Source: Streptomyces prunicolor NBRC 13075
GTDB lineage: Bacteria; Actinomycetota; Actinomycetes; Streptomycetales; Streptomycetaceae
NCBI RefSeq assembly: GCF_000367365.1
Contig: NZ_BARF01000034.1
Span: forward strand, 124,001 to 188,000
Length of the DNA: 64,000 nucleotides
Direction of reading: 5' to 3'
Position 1 is the stretch's first letter. Each line of letters opens with the position of its first letter. Under the pieces are notes generated by a model. That model was not told where the DNA came from. It did no database searches and saw only the letters and a program-made list of their open reading frames with translations. Of the stretch, positions 8,225-17,114 are shown one piece after another. The position numbers and the translations under genes were made by a program.

Positions 8225-10327
8225 ATGGGAGTCATGACAACTCCTGCAGCTGTGATCGTGGATGCCGCCGCCTACGCGCAGGCGGTCGAGGACGCGGTGA
8301 AGGCGTCGGCCGCCTATTACGCCGCCGGTACCTCCGCGCTGGACGACGACTCCTACGACCGGCTGGTGCGCGGTATCGCCGCGTGGGAGGCCGAGAATCC
8401 CGACCGGGTGCTGCCCGACTCCCCGACCGGGAAGGTGGCCGGCGGCGCGGTCGAGGGCGATGTCCCGCACACGGTGGCGATGCTGAGCCTGGACAACGTG
8501 TTCTCTCCGGAGGAGTTCACCACCTGGACCGCGTCGGTGGCCCGAAGAATCGACCACGAGGTCACGCGGTTCAGCGTGGAGCCGAAGCTGGACGGCCTGG
8601 CGATCGCCGCCCGCTACACGCGCGGACGCCTGACCCGGCTCATCACCCGGGGCGACGGCACGGCCGGGGAGGACGTCTCCCACGCGATCGGCACCATCGA
8701 GGGCCTGCCGCAGGAGCTGGCCGAGCCGGTCACCGTCGAGGTGCGGGGCGAAGTCCTCATGACCACCGCCCAGTTCGAGCACGGCAACGAGGTCCGCACC
8801 GCACACGGCGGCCAGCCCTTCGCCAACCCGCGCGGCGCCTCCGCGGGCACCCTGCGCGCCAAGGAGCGCGCCTACACGGTGCCGATGACGTTCTTCGGCT
8901 ACGGCCTGCTGCCCCTCCCGGAGACCGAGGCCGAGCTCGCGGCACGGCTGCCCGAGCTCGCGCACAGCGAGCTGATGACCCAGGCCGCGGCCTACGGGTT
9001 CAACACCACGGCCACCACCGCCGTGCCCGGCATCACCACGGACACTGTCGAGGAGGTGCTGGCCCGGGTGCAGGAGATCGCCGCGCTGCGGGCCCAACTG
9101 CCGTTCGGGATCGACGGGATCGTCATCAAGGCCGACCTGGCCGCCGACCAGCGGGCCGCCGGGTCGGGGACGCGGGCCCCGCGCTGGGCGATCGCCTACA
9201 AGCTGCCCGCCGTGGAGAAGATCACCCGGCTGCTGGAGGTGGAGTGGAACGTGGGCCGCACCGGCATCATCGCCCCGCGCGCGGTCCTGGAGCCGGTCGA
9301 GATCGACGGCGCCACCATCACCTACGCCACGCTCCACAACCCGGGCGACATCACTCGCCGCGATCTGCGCCTGGGCGACCATGTCATGGTGCACCGCGCG
9401 GGCGACGTGATCCCCCGCATCGAGGCCCCGGTCGCGCATCTGCGCACCGGCGAGGAACAGCCCATCGTGTTCCCCGAGGTGTGCCCGCGCTGCGGTTCCG
9501 GCATCGACACCAGCGAACTGCGCTGGCGCTGCGAACAGGGCCGCAACTGCCACCTGGTCGCCGCCCTGTCCTACGCCACGGGCCGCGACCAGCTCGACAT
9601 CGAGGGCCTGGGCCACACCCGCGTCGTCCAGCTCGTCGACGCCGGTCTGGTCGCCGATCTCGCCGACCTGTTCGCCCTCACCCGCGAGCAGCTCCTGGAC
9701 CTGGAGCGGATGGGCGAGACCAGCACCGACAACCTCCTCGCCGCGATCGACACGGCCAAAAGGCAGCCGTTGTCACGGGTGTTGTGCGCGCTCGGGGTGC
9801 GCGGCACCGGTCGCTCCATGTCCCGCCGTATCGCCCGCTACTTCGCGACCATGGACGAGATCCGTGCCGCCGACGCGGAATCGATGCAGCGGGTCGACGG
9901 CATCGGCACCGAGAAGGCCCCCTCGATCGTCGCCGAACTGGTCGAACTCGCCCCGCTGATCGACAAGCTCGCCGCCGCCGGGGTCAACATGACCGAGCCG
10001 GGTGCGACCCCGCCCGCGCCCGTGACGGACGACGCCGCTGCCGACGGTACGGAAGCCGAGGCTACGGCCGACGACGGGCCGCTGGCCGGGATGACGGTGG
10101 TCGTCACCGGCGCGATGACCGGCCCCCTGGAGAAACTCAGCCGCAACCAGATGAACGAGCTCGTCGAGCGCGCCGGTGGCCGTTCCTCCTCCAGCGTCTC
10201 CAAGAAGACCACCCTGGTCGTGGCCGGCGAGAACGCGGGATCGAAGCGAGCCAAGGCCGAGACCCTCGGTATCCGCCTCGCCACGCCCGACGAGTTCGCG
10301 GCCCTGATCGCGGAGTACCTCAACTGA
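8225..10327 (+). CDS. ligA: NAD-dependent DNA ligase (LigA family)
   Basis: This 700-aa enzyme would seal DNA nicks using NAD+. It shows, in order: an Ia domain with YYAAGTSALDDDSYDRL, the nucleotidyltransferase motif EPKLDG holding the adenylated Lys, GTRAPRWAIAYK, an OB-fold segment (GRTGIIAPRAVLEPV), a four-Cys zinc finger (CPRCG...C...C), helix-hairpin-helix repeats and a C-terminal BRCT domain after about residue 620. Length is normal for LigA. ATG 8225 has GGGAGG just upstream; ATG 8234 is an alternative. The N-terminal region differs from the usual streptomycete housekeeping LigA as I know it, so this may be a second ligase gene (inference). Confidence 0.92.
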   Translation: MGVMTTPAAVIVDAAAYAQAVEDAVKASAAYYAAGTSALDDDSYDRLVRGIAAWEAENPDRVLPDSPTGKVAGGAVEGDVPHTVAMLSLDNVFSPEEFTTWTASVARRIDHEVTRFSVEPKLDGLAIAARYTRGRLTRLITRGDGTAGEDVSHAIGTIEGLPQELAEPVTVEVRGEVLMTTAQFEHGNEVRTAHGGQPFANPRGASAGTLRAKERAYTVPMTFFGYGLLPLPETEAELAARLPELAHSELMTQAAAYGFNTTATTAVPGITTDTVEEVLARVQEIAALRAQLPFGIDGIVIKADLAADQRAAGSGTRAPRWAIAYKLPAVEKITRLLEVEWNVGRTGIIAPRAVLEPVEIDGATITYATLHNPGDITRRDLRLGDHVMVHRAGDVIPRIEAPVAHLRTGEEQPIVFPEVCPRCGSGIDTSELRWRCEQGRNCHLVAALSYATGRDQLDIEGLGHTRVVQLVDAGLVADLADLFALTREQLLDLERMGETSTDNLLAAIDTAKRQPLSRVLCALGVRGTGRSMSRRIARYFATMDEIRAADAESMQRVDGIGTEKAPSIVAELVELAPLIDKLAAAGVNMTEPGATPPAPVTDDAAADGTEAEATADDGPLAGMTVVVTGAMTGPLEKLSRNQMNELVERAGGRSSSSVSKKTTLVVAGENAGSKRAKAETLGIRLATPDEFAALIAEYLN

Positions 10328-10459
10328 GGCTCTGCGTAAGGGGGGTTCCGCGCGGGGGAAGGCGTCCCGCATGGAGTGTTCCGCAGCTCACAGTCCCCGA
10401 AGGGACATGAGCGGGAACAACTGGGCCGGGTCGCCCGTTCATGTGTACGTGGCTGCGGA

Positions 10460-10474
10460 GGGGACAGTGTCCCC
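10460..10474. promoter_or_regulatory. Perfect 15-bp palindrome upstream of the candidate small RNA
   Basis: GGGGACAGTGTCCCC has two 7-bp arms around one base. It ends 10 bp before a TATAGC box (10485-10490), a position suited to an operator or to a -35 region. No known regulator is recognised. Confidence 0.35.
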
Positions 10475-10490
10475 GGGCCTCACCTATAGC

Positions 10491-10610
10491 CCATGGGGAC
10501 GATCGTCCGGCTGAAGCCCCATGGAGCCCCTCGCCGAGAGGCGACCGCCCTCCGCACGCCACCCTGTACGGCCCCGGCTGGTCTCCCCCGTCCAGCCGGG
10601 GTCTTCTTTC
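10491..10610 (+). ncRNA. Candidate structured small RNA with three hairpins and an intrinsic terminator
   Basis: Three stem-loops follow each other in a gene-free stretch. CCATGGGG (from 10491) pairs with CCCCATGG about 18 bases later. TCGCC-GAGA-GGCGA forms a GNRA-capped stem. CCCCGGCTGG (10572-10581) pairs perfectly with CCAGCCGGGG (10592-10601) and is followed by the T-rich TCTTCTTTC. A TATAGC box lies at 10485-10490. This arrangement of promoter-like box, structured body and terminator suits a free-standing sRNA; it could also be a leader for the gene at 10687. No Rfam family is recognised. Confidence 0.45.
10572..10610 (+). terminator. Intrinsic terminator (10-bp stem plus T-rich tail)
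   Basis: CCCCGGCTGG and CCAGCCGGGG form a perfect 10-bp stem with a C-rich 10-base loop, followed by TCTTCTTTC. It is one of the most canonical Rho-independent terminators in the window, and it lies upstream of the next gene, so it must end either ligA mRNA or a separate small transcript. Confidence 0.75.
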
Positions 10611-10686
10611 ACTCCCAGGAGCGACCTCGCGCACTCCGCGACCGGGGCAGAATGAACGCCACACAGCCGCTGCGGATGGGGAGTTC

Positions 10687-11235
10687 ATGGACACGCGTAC
10701 GTTCGACGCGTTGACGGAGTCGATGAAGAACGCGTACGTCGCGGGTCTCAGCGAGGGCGCCGTGCCCCGCCCGGTCATCATGCCGCTGGTGCGCGGCGAG
10801 TTGGTCGGCCTGATCTGGCTGCGCCCGGTCAAGTCCGGCGAGGACGCGCTCACGGCGATCGCGTCGCTGTCGAACATCGCCGCGGCGGCGAACGCGGACG
10901 AGATCGTGCTCGCCTGGGAGACCCAGGACGTGGCCACCACCTGCGAACTCCCCGCCGACGACCCGTCCCCTTGCCTCAACATGGTGCACGCCACGAAGGA
11001 CGGCCACACGCTCCACCAGTTCCCGTACACCGAGGACCCGGCCTCGGCCGAACCGCGCTGGCAGCCGTCCCCGGCTCCCCAGCCCGACGGCAAGCTGCTG
11101 CCGCCCGTCCAGGCCGCGGTCGACTACGCCTTCACTCCCCTCGAACTGGACCATCCGTCCCCGTTCGGCGTCACGGTCGTCCTGATGGAAGAGGACGGGT
11201 ACAGCCTGCGCCTGACCGAGGCGTTCGCCTTCTGA
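10687..11235 (+). CDS. Hypothetical protein, 182 aa
   Basis: I do not recognise this protein. ATG 10687 follows GGGGAGTTC, a usable RBS. There is no signal peptide or membrane helix. The N-terminal part (residues 1-75) mixes helices and strands (MPLVRGELVGLIWLRPV, IAAAANADEIVLAWETQDV). The middle is acidic and proline-rich, and the end is VTVVLMEEDGYSLRLTEAFAF. Composition is that of a soluble cytosolic protein. It stands alone between the candidate sRNA and a PaaX-type regulator. Confidence 0.8.
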   Translation: MDTRTFDALTESMKNAYVAGLSEGAVPRPVIMPLVRGELVGLIWLRPVKSGEDALTAIASLSNIAAAANADEIVLAWETQDVATTCELPADDPSPCLNMVHATKDGHTLHQFPYTEDPASAEPRWQPSPAPQPDGKLLPPVQAAVDYAFTPLELDHPSPFGVTVVLMEEDGYSLRLTEAFAF

Positions 11236-11348
11236 CTCGGTTGCTTCCCCGTCCCCAACCTTCGGCTAATCACAGATTGCCGTTAAAGAAACGACACAGT
11301 TCACGGAACAGCGGCTCCTCACGCCCGCCCCGGGCCTACGCTGTGCCC

Positions 11349-12203
11349 GTGACCAGTGTTGACGTCGCCCCCGGAACCGCCGCCGAGAGCGGGCCCGAGC
11401 CGCGCACCCAGTCCCTGATGCTGACCTTCTTCGGCGTTCACGTGCTGGGGCGGCCGGTCGCTGTGTCGTCGGGCAGTGTGATCACCGCTCTCGGGCGAGT
11501 GGGGAGCACCGAGGAAGCGGTACGGACCACCCTGAACCGGATGGTCAAACGCGATCTGCTGGAGCGCCGCCGCCAGGGCCGGAAGACGTACTTCGCACTG
11601 ACGCCGCACGCCGTGCAGGTGCTGACGGACGGCAAGGACCGTATCTGGCAGACCGGCGCGGTGAACCGGAACTGGGACGGACGTTGGACGATGGTGGGCT
11701 TCTCGCTGCCCGAGGCGTGGAGCCGTGAACGGCACGACCTGCGCTCCCGTCTGATCTGGGCGGGCTTCGGCCTGCTGCAGAACGGCCTGTGGGTGGCGCC
11801 GGCGCCGGTCGACGTCCGCGAGATGGTGGCCGGGCTCGGCCTGGAGCCGTATCTGCGGGTGTTCCGCGCGGAGGTGGAGTCGCCGACCGACGTCCGCGAG
11901 GTGCTGGAGCAGGCCTTCGACGTGCCGGCCATCGGCGCCCGGTACCGCGCGTTCCTGGACCGCTGGGACCGCACCGACCCCCTGCCCGCGGCGACCTCCG
12001 GCGACGACCTCGCGGGTCAACTCCTGCTGCACACCGACTGGTTGGATCTCGTACGACGGGACCCGCATCTGCCCGCCGAGCACCTCCCCGGAGACTGGCC
12101 CGCCGCGCAGGCGGAGACCGTGTTCCGCGGCCTGGCCAGCCGCTGGGAGCGCCCGGCGGCGCGCGCGGCCGCACGTCTGCTGGACACCTTGACGCTGGAC
12201 TGA
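11349..12203 (+). CDS. PaaX family transcriptional regulator
   Basis: This 284-aa protein resembles PaaX, the repressor of phenylacetate genes. It has an N-terminal winged helix (SLMLTFFGVHVLGRPVAV, TEEAVRTTLNRMVKRDLLERRRQGRKTYFALT by position, about residues 20-85), the middle domain with GRWTMVGFSLPE, and a C-terminal domain with RYRAFLDRWD. GTG 11349 lacks a clear RBS, so a leaderless transcript is possible; GTG 11343 is an alternative. No phenylacetate catabolic genes lie nearby, so the ligand and targets may differ; the downstream hydrolase and efflux genes are candidates. Confidence 0.85.
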   Translation: MTSVDVAPGTAAESGPEPRTQSLMLTFFGVHVLGRPVAVSSGSVITALGRVGSTEEAVRTTLNRMVKRDLLERRRQGRKTYFALTPHAVQVLTDGKDRIWQTGAVNRNWDGRWTMVGFSLPEAWSRERHDLRSRLIWAGFGLLQNGLWVAPAPVDVREMVAGLGLEPYLRVFRAEVESPTDVREVLEQAFDVPAIGARYRAFLDRWDRTDPLPAATSGDDLAGQLLLHTDWLDLVRRDPHLPAEHLPGDWPAAQAETVFRGLASRWERPAARAAARLLDTLTLD

Positions 12204-12242
12204 TCCACCGGCACGGACCCGCTCGCGTCCGCGCCAGGCCCT

Positions 12243-12282
12243 CGCACGTCCCCACACGGACTCCGCACGTCCCCGCGCGGAC
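12243..12282. repeat. Two tandem 19-bp repeats, 21-bp period
   Basis: CGCACGTCCCCACACGGAC (12243-12261) and CGCACGTCCCCGCGCGGAC (12264-12282) differ at two bases. They lie between the PaaX-type gene and the promoter of the hydrolase gene. Confidence 0.5.
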
Positions 12283-12309
12283 CCGTCTGCCTCAATATTG
12301 GTCACTCTC

Positions 12310-12339
12310 TTGACGGCCATGAAAAAAGAGCCCTACATT
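12310..12339 (+). promoter_or_regulatory. Candidate promoter of the secreted hydrolase gene
   Basis: TTGACG (12310-12315) and TACATT (12334-12339) are 18 bp apart, close to the streptomycete vegetative consensus. The local sequence is unusually A-rich (GAAAAAAGAG). The gene starts 113 bp downstream. Confidence 0.5.
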
Positions 12340-12452
12340 CGCACCGCTCTTCCAACTCGCACGACCAGATCGCCCGCCCGGCACGCACCTCCGACTCGCA
12401 CGTCCAGCACGCTCCCCCACTCGGTCCCCATTCGACTCGCGGAGCCGCCGCC

Positions 12453-13805
12453 ATGTCCCGACCTCGTCTCTCGACCCTCGCCGCCGCCTGCGCGACCGCC
12501 CTCGCGACCGCCCTGATCGGCCCTGCGGCCGGCGCCCACGCCACCACCGCCGGCCACTACACCGGCACACTGACCGACGGCGCGACCTGGATCGCGGACA
12601 CACCCGAGCAGTGGAACGGCACCCTGCTGCTGTTCAGCCACGGCTACGGCCCGACCACCGCCGCCGACGCCCCGTCCCCCGCCGCGAGCCAGGCCCTGCT
12701 GAACGCCGGTTACGCCCTCGTCGGCTCCTCCTACGACCCGAACGGCTCGATGTGGGCGCTCGATTCGGCCGAGCGGGACCAGTTCGCCGCGCTCACCGCC
12801 TTCCGTCGGCAGGTCGGCACACCCACCCGGGTCATCTCGGTGGGTCAGTCCATGGGCGGCCTCGTCAACGCGCGGATCGCCCGCGACGGCGCCGGCCGCG
12901 TCGACGGCGCGCTCGGCCTGTGCGGCCTGGTCGCGGGCGGTGTCGATCTGGGCAACTACCAGTTGGACGCCGAGTACACCCTGGCCACGTTCTTCGACCC
13001 CGCCGACGCCGATACCCTGGTGAACCTCGACAACCAGGCCGACGGCGCGGCTCTCGCCGCCCGGCTCACGACGGCCGTGCAGACGGCGCAGCTGACTCCG
13101 GCGGGCCGGGCCCGGATCGCCCTGGCCGCCGCCTACCTCAATCTGGCCGACTGGGCCCCGGGCCAACTCCCGCCCGCCCGCGGCGACTTCGCGGCCCAGG
13201 AGCAGCAGCAGTACGCATGGCTGGCGCAGGGCCTGCTCAGTTTCATCATCCCGGCACGCTGGTCGGTGGAGCAGTCGGCCGGCGGCAACACGTCCTGGAA
13301 CAAGGGCGTCGACTACGCCGGGCTGCTGCACAAGTCCGCCCACGTCAAGCAGGTCGAGGCGCTCTACCGCGACGCGGGCCTCAACCTCCGTACCGACCTG
13401 AACCTGCTCACCCGGGGCGCGGACATCACCGCCGACCCGGCCGCCGTAGCCCGTCTGGAGCGAACCTCGACCGCCGGACAGGCACTGGCCGTTCCGCTCC
13501 TGGACCTCCACACCACCGCCGACCAACTGGTGCCTGTGGAACAGGAGTCGGCGTTCGCCGGGCGGGTGCGCGCGGCCGGGGACGCCCAACTCCTGCGCCA
13601 GGCCTACGTGGCCCGCCAGAGCCACTGCAACTTCACCACCGCCGAAGTGGTCGCCGGTCTGCACGCCGTGGAACACCGGTTGGACACCCGGCACTGGGGC
13701 GACTCCGCCACCGCCGCTCAACTCCAGCGCAGCGCCGACGAGTTGGGCCTCGACGGCGCCGCCTTCACCGACTACCGGCCGAGCCGCCTGACCGGCACCC
13801 GCTGA
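12453..13805 (+). CDS. Secreted alpha/beta hydrolase
   Basis: A 450-aa exported esterase- or lipase-like enzyme. Residues 1-28 are a signal peptide ending AGAHA. The nucleophile elbow is GQSMGG (Ser at about residue 133), an oxyanion segment is LLLFSHGYGP, and likely acid and base residues occur in TTADQLVP and RQSHCNF. The natural substrate is unknown. It sits between the PaaX-type regulator and a DHA2 efflux pump on the same strand, separated from the pump by 73 bp, so the three could form one regulated unit. Confidence 0.82.
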   Translation: MSRPRLSTLAAACATALATALIGPAAGAHATTAGHYTGTLTDGATWIADTPEQWNGTLLLFSHGYGPTTAADAPSPAASQALLNAGYALVGSSYDPNGSMWALDSAERDQFAALTAFRRQVGTPTRVISVGQSMGGLVNARIARDGAGRVDGALGLCGLVAGGVDLGNYQLDAEYTLATFFDPADADTLVNLDNQADGAALAARLTTAVQTAQLTPAGRARIALAAAYLNLADWAPGQLPPARGDFAAQEQQQYAWLAQGLLSFIIPARWSVEQSAGGNTSWNKGVDYAGLLHKSAHVKQVEALYRDAGLNLRTDLNLLTRGADITADPAAVARLERTSTAGQALAVPLLDLHTTADQLVPVEQESAFAGRVRAAGDAQLLRQAYVARQSHCNFTTAEVVAGLHAVEHRLDTRHWGDSATAAQLQRSADELGLDGAAFTDYRPSRLTGTR

Positions 13806-13878
13806 TCCCGAACCGTTTCTCGCCCCAATTCCACCGGCCCTCTCCCCGTCCCCAGCCCGCGCGTCCCAGGAGCCCTCC

Positions 13879-15489
13879 GTGTCAATGACGACCGAACCCT
13901 CCACCAGAACAGCCACCGGCCCCGGCCTCACGACCGGCACCCTGGTCGCCGGTCTTCTCGCCGTCTGTCTGGCCCAGATCGGCCTGGCGATACCGGCCAC
14001 GCTGAACGGGCTGTTCCAGTCCGACCTGCACCCGGTGGGCTCCCAACTCACCTGGATCTCCGACGCGTTCCTGCTCCCGGTCGCCGTCCTGGAGCTGACC
14101 TTCGGCCTGCTCGGCGACCTCTTCGGCCGCAAGCGGCTGCTGGTCGGCGGCGCCGCGCTGCTGGCGGTCGGCGAGTTGACCAGCGCCACCGCCTCCGGCG
14201 TCCACCAGCTCTGGGCCGGGCAGGCGCTGGCGGGCCTCGGCGCCGCCGCCCTGTTCCCGACCTCGCTGGCCATCCTGGCCGCCGGCACCACCTCACCCGC
14301 ACAGCGCGCCCGGGTCATCGCGATGTGGGCGGCCCTGCTCTCCACCGGCGGATTCCTCGCCCCGCTGCTCGGCGGCGTCACCGCCACCTACGGTTCGTGG
14401 CGCTGGTCCTTCGTCGTGGTCACCGCCGTCGCCGTGGCGAGCGTCGCGGTCAGCGCCCTGTTCGTGGTCAACTCCAGCGCGCCGGAGGGCCGTTCACTCG
14501 ACATAGCGGGCCAAGTGACCATCGGCCTGGGCCTGTTCGCCCTCCTCTACGCCATCATCCAGGGCCCTACGGACGGCTGGGCCTCGCCCTCGATCGTCAT
14601 CGCCTTCGTCCTGGCGGCCGTGTTCCTCGCCGGCTTCGTCCTGGCCGAGAAGCGCGCCAAGTCCCCACTCCTGCGCCTGGATCTGTTCGGCAACCGCGCC
14701 TTTGCGGTGGCCTCAGTCGTGGCCGTGGTGGGCATGTTCGCCTTCCTGGGCACCGCCTACTCCGTCAGCATCCGGCTCGGCCCGGTGCAGGACCAGGCCC
14801 CGATGCGGACGGGCCTCGCCTTCGTCCTGCTCAACGGCATCACGCTGGCCATGCTGCCGGTGACGGAACGGCTGCTGCGCACGGTCGCACCGGGTCTACT
14901 CCTGGGCTCGGGGCTGCTGTTGATCGCGGCGGGCGACTACTTGGCGGCCACGCTGCCGATCACCGACACCGCCTTCACCTCGCTGATCGTGCCGCTCGGT
15001 CTGGTCGGCCTGGGCTTCTCGGTCACCGTCACCTCGATCACGGCGACGGCCGTCAACACCGTGCCGACCCACCTGGCCGGCATGGCGAGCGCCACCACCA
15101 ACCTGCTCCGCGACTTCGGCTTCACCCTCGGCCCGGCCGTCATCGGCGCCGTCGCCCTCAGCCGCGCGGCCACCAGTTTCTCCGACTCCCTGCACGACTC
15201 CGCCCTGCCCCAGGCCCTGAAGGGCGCGGGCACGGCCGTACTCGAAGAAGGCGGTCCGCTCGCGGTGAACGGCGCCTCGGAGGCCTCGCCGAAGCTCGCC
15301 GACCTGCATCCGCTCGCCATGGACGCCCTCGGCCACGGCTACTCGATCGGCTTCGTGGTCTGCGGTACGGCGGCACTGTGCTCGGCGCTGCTGGCGCTCG
15401 TCACACTGCGCGGGCGGGCCACTTCGGATGGCGATGCAGCCGCACACGACGCTGCCGCCGCACGTGACGCTTCCGCGGCGGAGTCGTAG
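13879..15489 (+). CDS. MFS efflux transporter, DHA2 family (14 membrane helices)
   Basis: This 536-aa inner-membrane protein exports drugs or metabolites using the proton gradient. Its length and helix count suit the 14-helix DHA2 family. It has motif A LLGDLFGRKRLLVGG after helix 2 and a motif-C-like ALLSTGGFLAPLLGG. The C-terminus is an alanine/aspartate-rich tail. GTG 13879 follows AGGAG; ATG 13885 is possible. The stop codon lies in the first of two 10-bp repeats (15487-15496, 15509-15518). Transport substrate unknown. Confidence 0.88.
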   Translation: MSMTTEPSTRTATGPGLTTGTLVAGLLAVCLAQIGLAIPATLNGLFQSDLHPVGSQLTWISDAFLLPVAVLELTFGLLGDLFGRKRLLVGGAALLAVGELTSATASGVHQLWAGQALAGLGAAALFPTSLAILAAGTTSPAQRARVIAMWAALLSTGGFLAPLLGGVTATYGSWRWSFVVVTAVAVASVAVSALFVVNSSAPEGRSLDIAGQVTIGLGLFALLYAIIQGPTDGWASPSIVIAFVLAAVFLAGFVLAEKRAKSPLLRLDLFGNRAFAVASVVAVVGMFAFLGTAYSVSIRLGPVQDQAPMRTGLAFVLLNGITLAMLPVTERLLRTVAPGLLLGSGLLLIAAGDYLAATLPITDTAFTSLIVPLGLVGLGFSVTVTSITATAVNTVPTHLAGMASATTNLLRDFGFTLGPAVIGAVALSRAATSFSDSLHDSALPQALKGAGTAVLEEGGPLAVNGASEASPKLADLHPLAMDALGHGYSIGFVVCGTAALCSALLALVTLRGRATSDGDAAAHDAAAARDASAAES

Positions 15490-15537
15490 TCCAGTAAGGG
15501 AGGAGTCTTAGTCCAGTAGGAGCGAACTCCCCACGGG

Positions 15538-16860
15538 TCAACGGCTCTTGCGGACTCTCGCCGCCGCGCGGGCCTCCGCCGCCTTGCGGGCCTCGGCGGT
15601 CTTCCGGGTCTCCTTCCCCGCGCGGCCCGGGCGGGTGCCCATGCCGCGGAAGGGAGCGTTGCCGGTGCTGGTCTTCGTCTCGGTCGGCGGGCGTTTGGCG
15701 CCGGTGATGGCGGTCAGCTTCTCCTCGCCCGAGCGGACCTGGGTGATGATCGGGCGGATACCGGCGTCGGACATCATCCGGTTCACGTCGCGCCGCTGGT
15801 TGGGAGTGACCAGGGTGACCACGCTCCCGGACTCGCCGGCGCGTGCCGTACGCCCGCTGCGGTGCAGGTAGTCCTTGGCGTCGGCCGGCGGGTCGACGTT
15901 GACGACGAGGTCGAGGGCGTCGATGTGGATGCCCCTGGCGGCGACGTTCGTGGCCACCAGGACGGTGATCTCGCCGTCCTTGAACTGGCCGAGCGTGTGC
16001 GTGCGTTGGGGCTGCGACTTGCCACTGTGCAGGGCGGACGCGCGGACGCCGCTGGCCCGCAGGTGCCGGGTGAACTGGTCGACACCGGCCTTGGTGTCGA
16101 GGAACATCAGCACCCGGCCGTCGCGCGCGGCGATCTCGGTGGCCGTCGCGTACTTGTCGGCGGCGTGGATGTTCAGCACGTGGTGTTCCATCGTCGTGAC
16201 CGAGCCCGAGGCCCGGTCGACCGACGCGTGCACCGGGTCGTGCAGGTGGTCCTTGACCAGCTGGTCGACGTCGCGGTCGAGCGTGGCCGAGAACAGCAGC
16301 CGCTGTCCGTCGGTGGGGATCTGCCCCAGGAGCTCCGAGACCTGCGGCAGGAACCCCAGGTCGCACATCTGGTCCGCCTCGTCCAGCACGGTGATCCGCA
16401 CGTGGTTCAGGACGCAGTCCCGGCGGGACACCAGGTCGGTCAGCCGCCCCGGCGTCGCGACGAGCACCTCGACGCCGGTCCGCAGCTGCGCCTGCTGCCG
16501 GTTGATCGACAGCCCGCCGACCACCGTCGCCAGCCGTACGCCCATCGTCCGCGCGTACGGCTCCAGCGCGTCGCTGACCTGCTGGGCGAGCTCCCGGGTC
16601 GGCACCAGGACCAGGGCGAGCGGCCGCTTCGACTCCGCCCGCCGGCCGGCGAGCCGTACCAGCAGTGCCAGCCCGAAAGCGAGCGTCTTGCCGGAGCCGG
16701 TGCGCGCCCGGCCGAGCACATCGCGCCCGGCCAGCGCGTCGGGCAGGGTCGCCGCCTGGACCGGGAAGGGCTCCGTCACCCCGAGGCCGGTCATCGTCTC
16801 GACCAGCTCGGGCGGCAGCCCGAGCTGGTCGAAAGAAGCGGCCGGCGACTTCGCGTTCAT
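15538..16860 (-). CDS. DEAD-box ATP-dependent RNA helicase
   Basis: This 440-aa enzyme unwinds RNA duplexes. It has a Q motif (FDQLGLPPELVETMTGLGV...PVQ), motif I ARTGSGKT, PTRELAQQ, TPGR, DEAD in VLDEADQM, SAT in LFSATL, and the second RecA domain with ATNVAARGIHID and HRSGRTARAG. The C-terminal tail is basic (KTAEARKAAEARAAARVRKSR by position), typical for RhlE-like helicases. ATG 16860 is preceded by GAGGAAGG. The 5' leader contains a 14-bp GC hairpin, which may regulate expression. Confidence 0.93.
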   Translation of the reverse strand: MNAKSPAASFDQLGLPPELVETMTGLGVTEPFPVQAATLPDALAGRDVLGRARTGSGKTLAFGLALLVRLAGRRAESKRPLALVLVPTRELAQQVSDALEPYARTMGVRLATVVGGLSINRQQAQLRTGVEVLVATPGRLTDLVSRRDCVLNHVRITVLDEADQMCDLGFLPQVSELLGQIPTDGQRLLFSATLDRDVDQLVKDHLHDPVHASVDRASGSVTTMEHHVLNIHAADKYATATEIAARDGRVLMFLDTKAGVDQFTRHLRASGVRASALHSGKSQPQRTHTLGQFKDGEITVLVATNVAARGIHIDALDLVVNVDPPADAKDYLHRSGRTARAGESGSVVTLVTPNQRRDVNRMMSDAGIRPIITQVRSGEEKLTAITGAKRPPTETKTSTGNAPFRGMGTRPGRAGKETRKTAEARKAAEARAAARVRKSR

Positions 16861-16895
16861 GGGGAACCTTCCTCAGTCCTGTGCCCGCAACGGCA

Positions 16896-16927
16896 CCGGG
16901 GCCCGTACCCCTCGGTACGGGCCCCGG
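16896..16927 (-). promoter_or_regulatory. Perfect 14-bp hairpin in the 5' leader of the RNA helicase gene
   Basis: CCGGGGCCCGTACC (16896-16909) and GGTACGGGCCCCGG (16914-16927) form a perfect stem with a 4-base loop. On the minus strand it lies 36-67 bases before the helicase ATG and just after a TAAAAT box (16948-16953), so it would begin near the 5' end of the mRNA. Helicase autoregulation or cold control is plausible but inferred. Confidence 0.5.
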
Positions 16928-17114
16928 CGGCGTCGAAGCGTGCTCCCATTTTACCAGCGCGGCTCCAGGACGCCCGCCGCCGCGGAGCATGTGCCGGATC
17001 GCGGTCGGGGAGGGCCTGCGCGCCAGTAGGCTGGGGCAGCTGCACCACCCCACCAACACCCGTTCCCTCAAAGGGAGATGGCCTGCAGCGGTCGATCCGT
17101 CTCATTGCGTGAGG

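Larger units (their letters stand above)
10328..10686. other. 359-bp intergenic region with multiple RNA-like hairpins
   Basis: No protein gene is evident. The region contains GTCCC/GGGAC around a CGAA loop near 10399, a 15-bp perfect palindrome, a TATAGC box and then three successive stem-loops, the last resembling an intrinsic terminator. It is described further as a possible small RNA. Confidence 0.5.

Noticed and set aside
10491..10610. 6C RNA or tRNA identity for the structured region
   Set aside because: The loops do not show two runs of six C, and no cloverleaf with a T-loop (TTCRA) is present.
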